Origin: Poseidonibacter ostreae | GTDB lineage: Bacteria > Campylobacterota > Campylobacteria > Campylobacterales > Arcobacteraceae | Length of the DNA: 40,937 nucleotides | Reading direction: 5' to 3' | Assembly (NCBI RefSeq): GCF_009208075.1 | Contig: NZ_WFKJ01000026.1 | Coordinates: 1 to 40,937 of the forward strand | Shown: positions 15,647-24,154 of the stretch, one piece after another | Layout: each line of letters opens with the position of its first letter | Numbering within the stretch: position 1 is the stretch's first letter | Notes under the pieces: model-generated | Database searches by the model: none | Seen by the model: the letters and a program-made list of their open reading frames with translations, nothing else | Told to the model about the DNA's origin: nothing | Translations under genes and position numbers: made by a program

Positions 15647-16600
15647 TTGAAACAAAAACTTTATTTATGGATTGAAGATTATCTCTTCTTTCCAAATGCT
15701 TTTCAGCAAATAATTGCCTATCTTTTACTCCCTTTAACATTTATCTATATGCTTATCATCTTAACAAAACGTACTTTTGCAAAAGAAAGAGATTTTGGAA
15801 TACCAGTGATTTCTATTGGAAATATTATAGTAGGTGGAAGTGGGAAAACTCCAGTTGCTATAAAATTAGCAAGCTCTTATGAAGATGTATGTGTGATTTT
15901 AAGAGGTTATGGAAGAGCTTCTAAAGGATTGTATGTAATATCTAATAAAGGTCAAATATTAGAAGATATTAGTGTTAGTGGTGATGAAGCAATGCTTTTA
16001 GCAAAGTCTTTATCAAAAGCTACAATTATTGTAAGTGAAGATAGAAGTAAAGCTATTTTAAAAGCAAAAGAGCTTGGCTGCAAAATTATATTTTTAGATG
16101 ATGGTTTTTCAAAATATAATATTAAGAAGTTTAATATTTTATTAAGACCAAAAGATGAACCAACAAACTTTTATTGTCTGCCAAGTGGTGGGTATAGAGA
16201 GCCTAAAGGCTTATATGCTTATGCTGATTTAGAATTAAAAGAGGGTAGAGATTTTAATAGAATTATAACCATTAGAAAAAATGCAAAAGATAATAAGGAA
16301 GTTAGTTTAGATAAGAAAGTTCTAGTTTTAACAGCTATTTCTAAACCAAAGAGACTTTTAGAATTTTTGCCAAAAGATACAAAACTTTTAGCTTATCCAG
16401 ATCATCATACTTTTATAAAAGAAGAAATAGAAGAAATAAAAGAAAAATATAAAGAGTATCAAATATTAACTACTGGAAAAGATTTAGTAAAGCTTGAAAA
16501 TTTTAATATCAAAAATTTATACTTAATGCACTTAGATATAAAAATAGAGGAAAGTGTAGACTTTTCTTTAATGAGGGAGTATATAAAAAGCTATGAATAA
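15647..16600 (+). CDS. lpxK: Tetraacyldisaccharide 4'-kinase
   Basis: LpxK phosphorylates the 4' position of the lipid A disaccharide at the inner membrane. The 317-residue protein has an N-terminal membrane helix (about 18-40), the P-loop region GNIIVGGSGKTPVAIKLA (about 57-74), ILRGYGRASKG, and the GDEAMLLAKS and IFLDDGFSKYNI blocks typical of LpxK. The start is TTG at 15647, seven bases after the previous stop. It overlaps the next gene by eight bases. It is the only lipid A gene in the window. Confidence 0.94.
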   Translation: MKQKLYLWIEDYLFFPNAFQQIIAYLLLPLTFIYMLIILTKRTFAKERDFGIPVISIGNIIVGGSGKTPVAIKLASSYEDVCVILRGYGRASKGLYVISNKGQILEDISVSGDEAMLLAKSLSKATIIVSEDRSKAILKAKELGCKIIFLDDGFSKYNIKKFNILLRPKDEPTNFYCLPSGGYREPKGLYAYADLELKEGRDFNRIITIRKNAKDNKEVSLDKKVLVLTAISKPKRLLEFLPKDTKLLAYPDHHTFIKEEIEEIKEKYKEYQILTTGKDLVKLENFNIKNLYLMHLDIKIEESVDFSLMREYIKSYE

Positions 16601-17066
16601 AATATATTATTTAGATGATGAAGCTTTATTTCATTTGGACTCAACGAAAAAAACCAACTCTTTATTATGGAAAGTGATGTATAAAAGAGTAAAGAAAAAC
16701 TTAAATACAAAGCTAATAAATCCTTTAACTTTAAAAGAGATTATTTTTAATAAACACATAAATAAAAGTATAGTTTATAACTCTCCTCTTCCAAATGTAA
16801 TGATACAAAAAGGTTCTAATTGGTATTTAGGAGATGATGAAAAAGAGTATTATTTACCAATCTCATTAAGCTTTTCAAATGATAAAATAAGATTTGACCT
16901 TGTGTTAATTGACGGTGTTATTGATATTAGAAATGTTGAGTTAAATGATGATAAAAAACCTTTAAAACATAAACCAATGTTACTTTTAAAAAATTTAAAA
17001 GTTCTTGAATTATGTTTTGAATTATTGTTAGATCAATTACGAAATTATGAAGAAGATAATGCATAA
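16593..17066 (+). CDS. Unknown 157-residue protein in the lpxK operon
   Basis: This protein starts inside the end of lpxK and ends 15 bases before the racemase gene, so it is almost certainly co-expressed. It is soluble, lysine-rich, and has two halves: a basic N-terminal part (WKVMYKRVKKNLNTKL) and a C-terminal part with beta-rich pattern (YYLPISLSFSNDKIRFDLVL) ending in helices (LKVLELCFELLLDQLRNY). I see no catalytic motif or known family. The overlap with lpxK makes a lipid A or envelope link possible, but that is only context. Confidence 0.75.
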   Translation: MNKIYYLDDEALFHLDSTKKTNSLLWKVMYKRVKKNLNTKLINPLTLKEIIFNKHINKSIVYNSPLPNVMIQKGSNWYLGDDEKEYYLPISLSFSNDKIRFDLVLIDGVIDIRNVELNDDKKPLKHKPMLLLKNLKVLELCFELLLDQLRNYEEDNA

Positions 17067-17081
17067 AAGAGATAAGAGATT

Positions 17082-17771
17082 ATGAAAACAATTGGATTAT
17101 TAGGTGGAATGTCTTGGGAAAGTACAGCAGGTTATTATAAAGCTATAAACGAAGGTGTTAAAAATTCCCTTGGTGGTTTACACTCTGCAAAAATTGCAAT
17201 GTATAGTGTTGATTTTGACCCAATTGAAAAGTTACAACATGAGGGTAATTGGGAAGAAACAGCTACAATTTTATGTAATGCTTCTAAAAACATAGAAGCA
17301 GCTGGTGCAGATTTTCTACTTATTTGTACTAATACTATGCATAAAGTTGCTCCTATTATTGAAAAATCAATTAATATTCCTATTCTTCATATAGCAGATG
17401 CTACAGCAGAAATTTTACTAGAAAAAGAAATTAAAACTGTGGGTTTATTAGGAACTGCTTTTACAATGGAACAAGATTTTTATAAAGGAAGACTTGAAGA
17501 TAAATACTCTTTAGAAGTATTAATTCCAAATAAAAAAGATAGAGCTATTATTCATAATGTTATTTATAAAGAACTTTGTTTAGGTCTTACAAATGATGAT
17601 TCAAAAAAAGAGTATTTACGAATAATTAAATCATTATTTGATAATGGAGCTCAAGCTGTGATTTTAGGATGTACTGAAATTGGAATGTTAGTTAGTCAAG
17701 AAGATACAGAAGTAATACTTTTAGATACTACTTCTATTCATGCACAAAAAGCTGTTGAGTATGCTATTTAA
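17082..17771 (+). CDS. Aspartate/glutamate racemase family protein
   Basis: A 229-residue member of the Asp/Glu racemase superfamily. It begins IGLLGGMSWESTAGYY, and both catalytic cysteines are present: Cys82 in LICTNTMHK and Cys197 in LGCTEIGML. That pairing supports a two-base racemase using no cofactor, close to the broad-specificity YgeA type rather than MurI. The likely substrate is an amino acid such as aspartate or glutamate, but specificity is not visible. It is the last gene of the nadE-lpxK run; its 3' end overlaps by eight bases the convergent cytochrome b gene. Confidence 0.88.
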   Translation: MKTIGLLGGMSWESTAGYYKAINEGVKNSLGGLHSAKIAMYSVDFDPIEKLQHEGNWEETATILCNASKNIEAAGADFLLICTNTMHKVAPIIEKSINIPILHIADATAEILLEKEIKTVGLLGTAFTMEQDFYKGRLEDKYSLEVLIPNKKDRAIIHNVIYKELCLGLTNDDSKKEYLRIIKSLFDNGAQAVILGCTEIGMLVSQEDTEVILLDTTSIHAQKAVEYAI

Positions 17772-18660
17772 CAGCTATATCTTTTTCTTTTAACTCTTTA
17801 TAATATGAGCTATGTAAAATCTTAACTTCCTCTTCTTCTTTATATCCACTTATGATACTTTGTAATGCACCTTTAATAGCAAACATTGACATATAAACAT
17901 GTGTAAAAAATAGTGCAACCATAGCCATACCTACTACATTATGAACAATAATACAATATCTTAACATTTCAATTTTTGTAAATCCAAACATTGTTAAAAC
18001 ACCCAAATTTAAGTCTTGAACATAAATAGTAATACCTGTAAAAATCATTGCAATACCACCTATTGTACATACCCAGAACCACATTTTTTGACCAGCATTG
18101 AATTTTCCAGCAGGAATTGGTTTTTTCTCTTTAGATAAATATCCACCTAAAATCATAAACCATTTAATATCTTCACCTGTAAATAACATATTTTTAACCC
18201 ACATTATAAACATAGGAACAACACTTATCATAAATAAGAAGTTTGATACTGCATGAAGTTCTTTAGATACTCTTACAAACTCTCCACCACCAAAATATGA
18301 ACCAAACATCATAATTAATCCTGTTGGTACTAAAATCATAAATGATACAGCGGCCATTCCATGAACTATTCTATTAAACAAAGAGAATATATAATACTTT
18401 TTTCCCTCATGACTGAACTTTTTTGGGCCAATAATTAGATAATGAACTAAAAAAATCAATGGAATAATTACAATGATTCCTAGATAAGTATTTTTAAATA
18501 GTTTTGTTTGTAAAGCTACAAATACTTCATCTAAATAAACACTACCTTCTTTTCCATAAGCTAGCATTGTATAAATTAAATCTTGATTTGATTCACTAAC
18601 TGCTGTATAAGCAAAGGCAATTGAACTAAGACCTAAAAGCATTAACAATGTCTTTAACAT
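17764..18660 (-). CDS. fdhC: Formate dehydrogenase cytochrome b (gamma) subunit
   Basis: This 298-residue protein has an N-terminal signal-like helix and four main membrane helices, as in the FdnI/FdhC family. Candidate haem-ligand histidines fall in RIVHGMAAVSF, KELHAVSNFLF, CIIVHNVVGMA and FFTHVYM. The subunit passes electrons from formate dehydrogenase to menaquinone at the inner membrane. The catalytic and iron-sulfur subunits are not adjacent: a 192-base gap and an unrelated gene lie upstream. Either this gene is separated from the rest of its complex, or it serves another quinone-linked oxidoreductase. The ATG has a CAGGAG ribosome site. Confidence 0.85.
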   Translation of the reverse strand: MLKTLLMLLGLSSIAFAYTAVSESNQDLIYTMLAYGKEGSVYLDEVFVALQTKLFKNTYLGIIVIIPLIFLVHYLIIGPKKFSHEGKKYYIFSLFNRIVHGMAAVSFMILVPTGLIMMFGSYFGGGEFVRVSKELHAVSNFLFMISVVPMFIMWVKNMLFTGEDIKWFMILGGYLSKEKKPIPAGKFNAGQKMWFWVCTIGGIAMIFTGITIYVQDLNLGVLTMFGFTKIEMLRYCIIVHNVVGMAMVALFFTHVYMSMFAIKGALQSIISGYKEEEEVKILHSSYYKELKEKDIAVK

Positions 18661-18852
18661 GACATACTCCTGTTTTATAAATTATGTGAAATTATGTCTT
18701 TGCAATATGACCTTAGTATGACATTTAGAATAATAGTAAATTTTTATTTACTAAAAATTTTTAAGATTAAAGAAGTTTCTAGGAGTTTTAAAAGTTAAAG
18801 TAAAAAAATATTTACTCTTGAAGTAGATTAAATAGCTAAGAATAAATCTTAA

Positions 18853-20031
18853 CTATTTAACAATATGACCTACAAATTTAGATGTGTTATTTAAAATCTT
18901 TTCTCCACGTCTAAATCCTAAAGCACAAGCTTCATAGGCATAAAATACACCAGCTTGGTAAGTAACCCCATTTGAGTCTGTATTTAGCTCTACATACTCT
19001 TGGTATATTGCTTTATGACCTTCGTATTCTCCAGAAGTTTCAACATCAATACTTCCATCTTCATTTATGATTTTAGTATTAGCTCCCTCTCTTCCAAAAC
19101 ATCTTTTTTCAACTTGCTTTTTCCCTTCTAAAGGCTCAAAAGAAGTTTCAAGTAGAAGAGGGTGATTTGGATATAAATCCCAAAGAATTTTCATAAAACC
19201 TTTAGATTGAAACATTAAAGTATAAGCAGGATTAAAAATAATTGCTTTTTTCTCTTTTATAATCTCTGCTAAAATAAGAGCTAATTCACTCTCATCAATT
19301 GCAATATCTTCCCAAGGAATTAATTTAAACCAGAATTCAAAGCTTTCTTCGCCTTTAAAAATTCCTTCATCATTAAATTCAACTTTGTCAATATGTTCAA
19401 AGTCAGTATTAAAACCAGCCTCTGTTGCAATATGTTGTAAAAGTTTAGTTGTGTTTTCATCTTCATCTGAACTTGAAATAGAAGAAAATAGTATTTTCCA
19501 ACCTAAATCTTTATAGTATTCTTCAAACTTTTCAATATCAGAATCTAATGTAATAATTCTTTTAAAGTTATCTTTTAATGCATCATAAAGATTGTTAAAT
19601 TGACTAGCTTCATCTAAACCATTTGCTTTAAGTAATGCCCATTGAATAATTGCTGTTTCAAAAAGAGAAGTTGGTGTATCAGAGTTTAATTCAATAAGTT
19701 TAATAGGTTTACCATCAAGTCCACCTGCTAAATCAAATCTTGAATATAAATGCCAATGTACGTCATTTTCCCAAGATTCTTTTATTGTATCAACTAAATT
19801 AAAAGGTATATTTATTTCATGAAATAAATCATTTTCTATTACATACTCCCCAGCTTCACAAAACATATCATATAGTTCATTTGTTGCTTCGTAAAAAGCA
19901 TTTGCTTCTTCTTCACTTACTTCAACTACTTCATCTGCAATATATGAAGTGTTATCTTCATCTGTATGCCATTTAAAACCAATTGATTCTAAATATTCAT
20001 CTGTTAAGGCTTGTAATTTTAATAAATTCAT
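18853..20031 (-). CDS. Glutathionylspermidine synthase-like ATP-grasp protein
   Basis: A 392-residue protein of the family of the synthetase half of GspS, without the N-terminal amidase, as in E. coli YgiC/YjfC. Recognisable blocks are WHLYSRFDLAGGLDGKP, IELNSDTPTSLFET, KAIIFNPAYTLMFQSKG, LWDLYPNHPLLLETSFE and CFGREGANTKI. The family joins a carboxylate to an amine with ATP, but YgiC-type proteins do not all make glutathionylspermidine, so the substrate is open. It follows the UPF0323 lipoprotein gene by three bases; this pairing resembles ygiB-ygiC and the Campylobacter Cj0371-Cj0372 pair. Confidence 0.9.
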   Translation of the reverse strand: MNLLKLQALTDEYLESIGFKWHTDEDNTSYIADEVVEVSEEEANAFYEATNELYDMFCEAGEYVIENDLFHEINIPFNLVDTIKESWENDVHWHLYSRFDLAGGLDGKPIKLIELNSDTPTSLFETAIIQWALLKANGLDEASQFNNLYDALKDNFKRIITLDSDIEKFEEYYKDLGWKILFSSISSSDEDENTTKLLQHIATEAGFNTDFEHIDKVEFNDEGIFKGEESFEFWFKLIPWEDIAIDESELALILAEIIKEKKAIIFNPAYTLMFQSKGFMKILWDLYPNHPLLLETSFEPLEGKKQVEKRCFGREGANTKIINEDGSIDVETSGEYEGHKAIYQEYVELNTDSNGVTYQAGVFYAYEACALGFRRGEKILNNTSKFVGHIVK

Positions 20032-20034
20032 TTT

Positions 20035-20676
20035 TTAACCCCCAAAGAATGAAGATCTAGATTTTGTACTTGAAGAACTTTTATTTCCAAAGAATCCACT
20101 TTTTTTAGAAGCACTTGATTTATTAGTAGTTGATGCTGCTTTAGAAAATGAACTTTTTGACTTACTATAAGTTTGAGGAGATTTATACTGTGCTTTTCTT
20201 TGATTTTGGTAGTTTTGGTTACCAAATAGTTTATTTCCAATATATGAACCTAACATAGCTCCTGCAATTGAAGACATTAAAACTCCACCAAGTCCCATTC
20301 CCGCACTTGCTTCTTCTGAATTAGGATTTGTTAATCCAGATGTTCCATTATCAATTTTCGTAGCTTCTAATTTTACTAACTTATCAATCTCTTCTTTTGT
20401 AAGAATTCTCTCTGTTCCATCTGGTTTTCTTAAAACAATTGTAGTTTTAGATGCAGGAAACTCATCAACAATTGCATATTTACCATCTGTTGACTCTTCT
20501 ATAATTACAAAAGCTGCTTGTCTTTGGCTCGCATTTCCAAAGGCTTCACTTTGTTGAAAATTCTCTTGATTGTTTGATTTGTCTTCACAACCAACTAAGC
20601 CAGATACTAAAATAGCTCCTAGTCCACCAACCATTGCGTAATTTGATATTTTCTTAATATTATTATTCTTTTTCAA
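20035..20676 (-). CDS. UPF0323 family lipoprotein
   Basis: A 213-residue protein with a lipoprotein signal: a basic start, a hydrophobic stretch (YAMVGGLGAILVSGLVGC) and a lipobox ending in Cys30 or nearby. The middle (AFVIIEESTDGKYAIVDEFP, then VLRKPDGTERILTKEEIDKL) matches the UPF0323 family found in Campylobacterota. A glycine-rich stretch (AGMGLGGVLMSSIAGAMLGSYIG) could touch membrane, and the last 60 residues are Ser/Lys/Phe-rich low complexity ending FFGG. The role is unknown; its tight coupling to the ATP-grasp gene suggests they act together in the envelope. Confidence 0.9.
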   Translation of the reverse strand: MKKNNNIKKISNYAMVGGLGAILVSGLVGCEDKSNNQENFQQSEAFGNASQRQAAFVIIEESTDGKYAIVDEFPASKTTIVLRKPDGTERILTKEEIDKLVKLEATKIDNGTSGLTNPNSEEASAGMGLGGVLMSSIAGAMLGSYIGNKLFGNQNYQNQRKAQYKSPQTYSKSKSSFSKAASTTNKSSASKKSGFFGNKSSSSTKSRSSFFGG

Positions 20677-20867
20677 AATTAATAATCCTTTTAATCTTTT
20701 TATTCTGTTTAAATTTTAGTTATATTACTGAATTATTACTATAAAGCTAATAAATAGAATTTTATTTATAAAATTGAAAATAAATCCAATTATTTCGATT
20801 TAATATATTATTAAATTATATTATTAAAAAATTACATTTAATTAGTAATAGTTAAAAAAATAATTGC

Positions 20868-20873
20868 TATAAT
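20868..20873 (+). promoter_or_regulatory. Promoter of the broken chemoreceptor gene
   Basis: TATAAT at 20868-20873 with TG at 20865-20866 gives an extended -10. AGGAG at 20883-20887 and ATG at 20892 follow at normal spacing. The promoter and ribosome site look intact although the gene is not. Confidence 0.55.
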
Positions 20874-20891
20874 CTAAATATCAGGAGTATT

Positions 20892-22620
20892 ATGATGTTT
20901 TTAAATTTAACAATCAAGGGTAAACTTTTTATATCAGCAGTTATTTCAATATAAATAGTAATATAAAAGATAATTTGATATCTTATAAAAAAGATTTTTT
21001 GAATTTAGTTAAAAAAGAAGAAGATATAGGTTTAAATAGTAAATTAGGTCTTCAAGGAAAAATGCGTACTACTATTCATAAAACAGAAACTATTTTAAAA
21101 ACTATTATTCTAGAATTAGACAAAACTGTTAGTGATAAAGTTCATTTCTTAGAAAAAATAATTGCCTTATTAGGAATAGCTTTTGTTATAATAATTGCAA
21201 TTATATCTTATTTTACTGCTAGAAATATAATAAAAAATATACTTAAATTTAGAAATAGTTTATTTTCTTTTTTTGATTATTTAAATAGAAGAATTGATAC
21301 AGTAAAACCTTTAGAAGTAAAAGGAAACGATGAAATAGCTCAAATGGGATCAATGGTAAATGAGCAGATTCAATCAATAGAAAATAGTTTAGAAGAAGAT
21401 AAAATTCTTATAAATGATTCTATATCTACATTAAAAGAGTATGAACAAGGAGATTTCAGCTTTAAAATCACTTCTACTTCATCAAACCCAGAATTAAATG
21501 AATTGGTAACTATTATTAATAATATGAGTGTTAATCTAGAGAAAAATATTGATGATATTTTAGAAGTTATGAAAATATATTCTGCTTCAGATTATACAAA
21601 ACAAATATCAATTGAAGGTAAAAAAGCAAATTTAAAAGAACTATCATTGGGTGTAAATGATTTAGGAAAAAGTATCTCTGAACTTTTAAAAAAATCTCTT
21701 GAGATAGGTTTAACTTTAGATAATTCATCTGATATTTTAATTGATAATGTTCAAATACTAAATGATTCTTCAACTTCTGCAGCAACTTCACTTGAAGAAA
21801 CTGCTGCTGCACTTGAAGAAGTTACTAGTACTATAATAAGCAGTAATGAAAATATTGCTCAAATGAGTATCTATGCAAAAGATTTAAATACTGCTGCAAA
21901 ACAAGGTCATGACGATGCTTCTAATACAAGTCATTCAATGGATAATATTACAGAGCAAGTTACTTTAATTAATGAATCTATCTCAATTATTGATCAAATT
22001 GCTTTCCAAACAAATATTTTATCATTAAATGCTGCTGTTGAAGCTGCCACTGCAGGAGAAGCTGGTAAAGGATTTGCTGTAGTTGCTCAAGAAGTTAGAA
22101 ACCTTGCAAGTAGATCAGCAGAAGCTGCCAAAGAAATTAAAAACTTAGTTGAGAATGCAACAATAAAAGCAGTAGATGGTAAAAAAATTAGTGATAAGAT
22201 GATTAATGGTTATAGCTTGCTTCTTGATAATATTGAAAAGTCAACTAAAAAAATTGAAGAAATTTCATATTCAAGTAAAGAGCAACAAAGTGGAATTAAA
22301 CAAATAAATAATGCAATTAATCAATTAGACCAACAAACACAACAAAATGCATCAATTGCAGCAAAAACAAATGAAATAGCAAAAGACACTGATAAAGTTG
22401 CAAAAAAATGATTGTATCGGATGTAAATAGTAAAGATTTTATTGGTAAGGATGAGATTAAAATTGTAAAGAAAGAAATAAAAACTCCACAAGCAAATTTA
22501 GCTCCAAAAATTAAAGTGGAAAAGAAAGAAGAAAAAAAAGAAGCAGCAGTATCTCCATCACTATTAAATAAAACAATTACTCCTCAAAATGACAAAGAAG
22601 AGGAATGGGAAAGTTTTTAA
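20892..22620 (+). pseudogene. Methyl-accepting chemotaxis protein, disrupted at both ends
   Basis: The normal MCP start (ATG 20892, [20 protein letters not shown]) stops at TAA after 20 codons, in the middle of the first membrane helix. The sequence resumes in another frame (open from 20924) with [15 protein letters not shown], the end of a periplasmic region, then a second membrane helix ([18 protein letters not shown]), HAMP-like coiled coil and a complete signalling tip ([37 protein letters not shown] read in two parts). Most of the ligand-binding domain is missing. At 22402-22408 a run of seven A leads into TGA; the tail continues in the -1 frame from 22408 and ends EEEWESF, similar to a CheR-binding pentapeptide. 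The kinase-control region is well preserved, so decay looks recent. Confidence 0.8.
22408..22620 (+). other. Out-of-frame C-terminal tail of the chemoreceptor
   Basis: These 70 codons start at an ATG that overlaps the TGA of the main reading frame (ATGA). They read as a continuation of the receptor, IVSDVNSKDFIGKDEI, a Lys/Glu-rich linker, then EEEWESF. The final WESF resembles the WETF of the pentapeptide that tethers CheR to high-abundance receptors. It could be expressed by -1 slippage at A AAA AAA or by translational reinitiation. Confidence 0.6.
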
Positions 22621-22715
22621 TTAAAAACTTTCTTCGTTAAAAAAGAATAAAAATTATTGATATGTTACGTATTTTTATTTTAAGATAAAAGATATAATTT
22701 TTAAAAGGATTATAT

Positions 22716-23240
22716 ATGAGTAAAATAGTTCCTCTAAATGAAGAAATAAAACTAGAAAATAAAAGATATTTAGTTAGTGAAACAGATGCAAAAGGTGTGA
22801 TTACGTATTGTAATGATTATTTTACAGAAATCTCTGGTTATTCAAAAGAAGAATTACTAGGAAAACAACATAATATTATAAGACATCCAGATATGCCAAA
22901 AGTTATATTTAAACTACTTTGGGAAAGAATCCAATCTGGAAAAAATGTAAACGCAGTAGTTAAAAATCTTGCTAAAAATGGTAAATACTATTGGATATTC
23001 ACAGAGTTTAAGACAAGAGTTGATTTAGATACAAATACGGTTATTGGTTATACTGCACATAGAAAAACAATCTCACATTCAGCTATTGATGTTATCGCAC
23101 CTTTATATGCAAAGTTACTTGAAATTGAAAAAGATAAAGATGTTGAATCTGCTCAAAAGTATTTAAGTGAATTTTTAAATGAAAAAGATGAAAATATAAC
23201 TTTTGTTAATTTATTAGATTATATTCACAAATTTTATTAA
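22716..23240 (+). CDS. PAS-domain energy-taxis protein, CetB-like
   Basis: This 174-residue soluble protein has one PAS domain (about 15-125) with YLVSETDAKGVITYCNDYF, EISGYSKEELLGKQHNIIRH, DMPKVIFKLLWERI and GKYYWIFTEF. These blocks are those of the FAD-binding PAS of Aer and Campylobacter CetB, which senses redox state and signals through a partner receptor. A short helical tail (APLYAKLLEIEKDKD onward) follows instead of membrane and signalling domains. It lies 95 bases after the chemoreceptor gene, the arrangement of the two-part CetA/CetB system, but here the receptor is broken. TATAAT at 22693-22698 may give it its own promoter. Confidence 0.85.
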   Translation: MSKIVPLNEEIKLENKRYLVSETDAKGVITYCNDYFTEISGYSKEELLGKQHNIIRHPDMPKVIFKLLWERIQSGKNVNAVVKNLAKNGKYYWIFTEFKTRVDLDTNTVIGYTAHRKTISHSAIDVIAPLYAKLLEIEKDKDVESAQKYLSEFLNEKDENITFVNLLDYIHKFY

Positions 23241-23267
23241 AACTTAAAAATTAGAGTATAAAAACTC

Positions 23268-23305
23268 ATAATCACTATTATGATAAAATTTATAATAGTG
23301 ATTAT
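23268..23305. terminator. Bidirectional terminator between convergent genes
   Basis: A 14-bp stem (ATAATCACTATTAT at 23268-23281 with its complement at 23292-23305) lies between the convergent PAS gene and aroE. T-rich sequence follows on each strand, though neither run is long. Confidence 0.65.
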
Positions 23306-23354
23306 TTCTTGTAAGAAGACAATAAAACCACCTTGCTTTAGCACTTAAAGAATA

Positions 23355-24143
23355 TTATCCTTTTAATCCATCTCTCATAGCTTCAACTACCTTTTCATCT
23401 ACTTTTTGTTTAGTAAAGTATTCAAAAGCTAAAACCCCTTGATATAAAAGCATGTCTTCTCCGTCTTTAATTTCAAGACCATTATTTTGAGCAAGTTTTA
23501 AAAATGGTGTTATTTTTCCATAAACACAATCAAAAGCATAATTTGCTGTTTTAAAAATCTTTTCTAATAGAGCTTTATCACAAGGCAAGTATTCATCTTT
23601 TAATCCAGCACTTGTAGAGTTTACAACTAAGTCATAATCTTTTGGAGTAAATGTATCCCAAGAGTATGAAGTGATATCTTCATTTTTAAAAAATTCTAGT
23701 TTCCCTTCACTTCTATTTAATACAGTTACATCAATATTACTTTCTTGTAAAGCAAGTGCAATTGCCTTAGCAGTTCCTCCTGCACCTAATAATAATACAG
23801 ATTTAACATTTTTAAAACTCTGTATTGCTTTTAAAAATCCTGGTGCATCAGTGTTATAAGCTATAACTTTACCATTTTCATTTATATATGTATTTACTGC
23901 TTGTATTTTTTGAGCTAAGCCTCTTACTTCATCTGCATTTTTAAACGCATACTCTTTATGTGGTACTGTAATATTTGCACCCTCATATTTGTTTTCTAAA
24001 AAAGTATTTTTTATTGTATTTCCATCAACTAAATGATGTTTTTCATAAATTGCATCATAGTTTAGGTTTTTAAATCCTGCATTTTGCATTTGAGGTGATT
24101 TTGAATGAGATACTGGATTTCCAAATATTACGAATTTTTCCAT
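23355..24143 (-). CDS. aroE: Shikimate dehydrogenase
   Basis: AroE reduces 3-dehydroshikimate to shikimate with NADPH in aromatic amino acid synthesis. The 262-residue protein has the substrate-site blocks FGNPVSHSKSPQMQN and GANITVPHKEYAF (catalytic Lys), then AVNTYI and YNTDAPGFL (catalytic Asp). The nucleotide site is LLLGAGGTAKAIALAL, and VLNRSEGKL follows with the Arg expected for NADP binding. The C-terminal block GEDMLLYQGVLAFEYFT is also present. It follows the methyltransferase gene by 11 bases. Confidence 0.96.
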   Translation of the reverse strand: MEKFVIFGNPVSHSKSPQMQNAGFKNLNYDAIYEKHHLVDGNTIKNTFLENKYEGANITVPHKEYAFKNADEVRGLAQKIQAVNTYINENGKVIAYNTDAPGFLKAIQSFKNVKSVLLLGAGGTAKAIALALQESNIDVTVLNRSEGKLEFFKNEDITSYSWDTFTPKDYDLVVNSTSAGLKDEYLPCDKALLEKIFKTANYAFDCVYGKITPFLKLAQNNGLEIKDGEDMLLYQGVLAFEYFTKQKVDEKVVEAMRDGLKG

Positions 24144-24154
24144 GTTTTGCCTTT

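Noticed and set aside
18661-18852. Sigma-54 promoter or gene fragment upstream of fdhC
   Set aside because: A GG...GC pair was noticed but the spacing is seven bases instead of ten, and no coding remnant of fdhA or fdhB could be read.
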